Part shown: piece after piece, positions 6,372 through 7,734 of the stretch
How positions within the stretch are numbered: the stretch's first letter is position 1
Layout: each line of letters starts with the position of its first letter
From: Parcubacteria group bacterium GW2011_GWA2_50_10b
Lineage (GTDB): Bacteria > Patescibacteriota > Minisyncoccia > Phycocordibacterales > Zambryskibacteraceae
NCBI GenBank assembly: GCA_001004085.1
Contig: LCQJ01000024.1
Coordinates: forward strand, 1 to 7,734
Length of the DNA stretch: 7,734 nt
Direction: 5' to 3'
Program-made: the position numbers and the translations under genes
Notes under the pieces: model-generated
Told to the model about the DNA's origin: nothing
The model's input: the letters and a program-made list of their open reading frames with translations, nothing else
Databases searched by the model: none

Positions 6372-6890
6372 ATGTCGTTAAAATTAGCGCTACTTCTAGC
6401 TTTACTTGCCGCATCAGCCGGTATCGGCTTCGGTTATTTGCTGCGCCTGCTCATTTCCCTCGGCCGCAAGGGTTCGATGGAACTCGACATCAAGCAACTC
6501 GAATTGCGTTCCAAGGAAGAAGCCCAGAGAATCATTCTCGAAGCGGAGAACAAGGCCGAGGAACTCTTAGACAAGGCCCAGTCGGAACTCAAAGAGCGCG
6601 AAAACCGTTTTAAAAACACCGAAGACCGGCTGATTAAGAAAGAAGAATTCCTGGACAAACGGCAAACCGACCTGGACCAGGAGGTGGAGGGCATCAAGAC
6701 CAAGGCCCAGGAAGTGAGAACGCTCAAGGAGAGGATTGAAAAACTGGTGGAGGAGAGAACCCGTGAACTTTCCAAACTCTCGAACCTCTCCCCTCTCGAG
6801 GCCAAGGAAGAACTTTTGAAAACGATTGAAAAGGAATTCGAAGAAGATTTCCTGATTCGCATGCAGAAGCTTGAGGCGCAGGGCCACTGA
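6372..6890 (+). CDS. rny: Ribonuclease Y, N-terminal membrane and coiled-coil part (frame broken)
   Basis: RNase Y is a membrane-anchored endoribonuclease that starts mRNA decay. This frame gives 172 residues: one hydrophobic anchor (about 5-30) followed by Gly-Arg-Lys, then a long charged coiled coil (about 40-160; EEAQRIILEAENKAEELLDKA-type heptads rich in Glu, Lys and Leu), ending EEDFLIRMQKLEAQGH. The frame then meets TGA at 6888-6890. The start is ATG 6372: an in-frame TAG at 6330-6332 precludes an earlier one. No Shine-Dalgarno precedes it. The family continues from this point through about 35 more residues into the KH domain; here those residues are missing and the KH domain appears at once in another frame. 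On its own this piece would be a membrane coiled coil without catalytic power. Confidence 0.88.
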   Translation: MSLKLALLLALLAASAGIGFGYLLRLLISLGRKGSMELDIKQLELRSKEEAQRIILEAENKAEELLDKAQSELKERENRFKNTEDRLIKKEEFLDKRQTDLDQEVEGIKTKAQEVRTLKERIEKLVEERTRELSKLSNLSPLEAKEELLKTIEKEFEEDFLIRMQKLEAQGH

Positions 6891-7734
6891 AAGGCAAAAT
6901 CATCGGCAAAGAAGGCCGCAACATCAAAGCGTTCGAGCGGGCCACCGGAGTCGAGGTAATAGTCGATGACACGCCCAACTCCATTACCCTCTCCTCTTTC
7001 GACCCAGTCCGCCGCGCGGTGGCCAAGTTCGCGCTCGATGGTCTGATTGCCGACGGTCGCATTCAGCCGGCCAAAATCGAGGAGTTTGTGGCCAAGGCCG
7101 AAGCGGAGGTCAATAAAATCATCAAGGAAAAGGGTGAAGCGGCCGCCGTGGAATGCGAAATCTACAATCTCGACCCCAAACTGCTCGCTATTCTCGGCCG
7201 ACTCCATTTTCGCACCAGTTACAGTCAGAATGTGTTGGAGCATTCCGTCGAGATGGCCCACGTGGCTGGCATGATTGCCGAGGAACTGGGTGCCAACGTG
7301 GCCGTGGCCAAGGCCGGAGCGCTCCTCCATGACATCGGCAAGGCCCTGGACCATGAAGTCTCAGGCACGCATGTCGAAATCGGCCGCCGCATCCTCCAGA
7401 AGTTCAACGTCTCCGAAGAGATTATCAAAGCCATGCAGGCTCATCATGGCGAATATCCTTATGAGACGGTCGAATCGGTTATCGTCCAGACCGCCGACGC
7501 CATCTCCGGCAGCCGCCCGGGCGCCCGCCGGGACAACCTTGAACATTATTTGAAGCGTTTAAGCGACCTTGAAGCCATCGCCACTTCATTTGAAGGCGTG
7601 GAGAAGGCCTATGCCCTGGCGGCGGGCCGCGAAATCAGGGTTTTCGTCCTACCGGAGAAGGTTTCCGACCTGGAGGCCAAAAAAATGGCCCGTGAAATCG
7701 CCCTGCGCATCGAACAGGAGCTCAGATACCCCGG
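6887..7734 (+). CDS. rny: Ribonuclease Y, KH and HD catalytic part (out of frame with the 5' part; runs off the edge)
   Basis: The frame is open to the right edge (last whole codon 7730-7732; about 25 residues probably remain outside). It begins at LKGKIIGKEGRNIKAFERAT, the RNA-binding KH domain with its G-x-x-G loop (GKEG, 6905-6916), followed by VEVIVDDTP and SFDPVRR. The HD metal-dependent phosphohydrolase core follows: ILGRLHFRTSY, VLEHSVEMAH, HDIGKALDHE (His-Asp at 7328-7333), HVEIGRR, AHHGEYP (His-His at 7442-7447), QTADAISGSRPGARRD (Asp at 7496-7498), and GREIRVFVLPE near the end. All metal ligands expected of the family are present. It lacks a start codon before the KH domain: the first candidates are GTG 7019, inside it, and ATG 7250. 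It is therefore the 3' half of the same gene, not a separate one. Joining needs a -1 shift (or one base missing) near 6887, plus about 35 absent residues. Confidence 0.88.
   Translation, partial: MKGKIIGKEGRNIKAFERATGVEVIVDDTPNSITLSSFDPVRRAVAKFALDGLIADGRIQPAKIEEFVAKAEAEVNKIIKEKGEAAAVECEIYNLDPKLLAILGRLHFRTSYSQNVLEHSVEMAHVAGMIAEELGANVAVAKAGALLHDIGKALDHEVSGTHVEIGRRILQKFNVSEEIIKAMQAHHGEYPYETVESVIVQTADAISGSRPGARRDNLEHYLKRLSDLEAIATSFEGVEKAYALAAGREIRVFVLPEKVSDLEAKKMAREIALRIEQELRYP

Noticed and set aside
6888..6890. TGA read as glycine (SR1/Gracilibacteria code) to rescue RNase Y
   Set aside because: Reading through TGA in the same frame gives KAKSSAKKAA-like nonsense, not the KH domain, which is in another frame; no other gene contains an in-frame TGA.
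6880..6893. Programmed -1 frameshift joining the two rny halves
   Set aside because: No X-XXY-YYZ slippery heptamer is present, and a shift alone would not supply the missing 35 residues before the KH domain.
6434..7354. Long minus-strand open frame (306 codons) antisense to RNase Y
   Set aside because: The translation is low-complexity Ser/Leu/Arg-rich and mirrors the coiled-coil and HD codons of rny; no domain is recognisable and it spans the rny break without regard to it.

Overview
The window looks like a piece of a small-genome candidate-phyla bacterium, most likely Patescibacteria/CPR and Parcubacteria-like. This is inferred from the character of the proteins: a type-2-like IleRS with an extra domain, a very short RecO, a single-chain GlyRS, and a membrane-anchored protein built of Ig/DUF11-like modules. 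Shine-Dalgarno signals are poor and one promoter sits almost on its start codon. No search was run, so the taxonomy is a judgement from sequence character. All genes are on the + strand and tightly packed. I see no tRNA, rRNA, insertion sequence or CRISPR array.

Layout: (1) 2-2407, the 3' four fifths of ileS, cut by the left edge; a complete-looking histidine-phosphatase (RHG) domain is inserted in its catalytic core. (2) 2407-2904, recO, overlapping the ileS stop by one base. (3) 2926-4845, a type II membrane protein with about four extracytoplasmic beta-sandwich modules; a near-perfect extended -10 lies right before its ATG, which suggests a leaderless mRNA. (4) 4857-6278, one open frame joining a GlyRS catalytic domain, without its anticodon-binding domain, to an almost entire ClpP protease with an intact catalytic triad. 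A 7-bp tandem repeat covers its translation start. (5) 6372-7734, RNase Y in two frames: a membrane/coiled-coil part ending in TGA at 6888-6890, then the KH and HD parts in another frame, running off the right edge.

The genes serve translation (IleRS, GlyRS), recombinational repair (RecO), proteolysis (ClpP) and mRNA decay (RNase Y), plus one surface protein; ileS-recO-membrane protein-glyS read as a loose operon. The most notable features are the phosphatase domain inside IleRS, the GlyRS-ClpP fusion, and several places where conserved enzymes lack a block of residues (IleRS anticodon bundle, GlyRS zinc region, GlyRS C-terminus, RNase Y before KH). These may reflect real protein shrinkage or assembly deletions; read mapping would decide.
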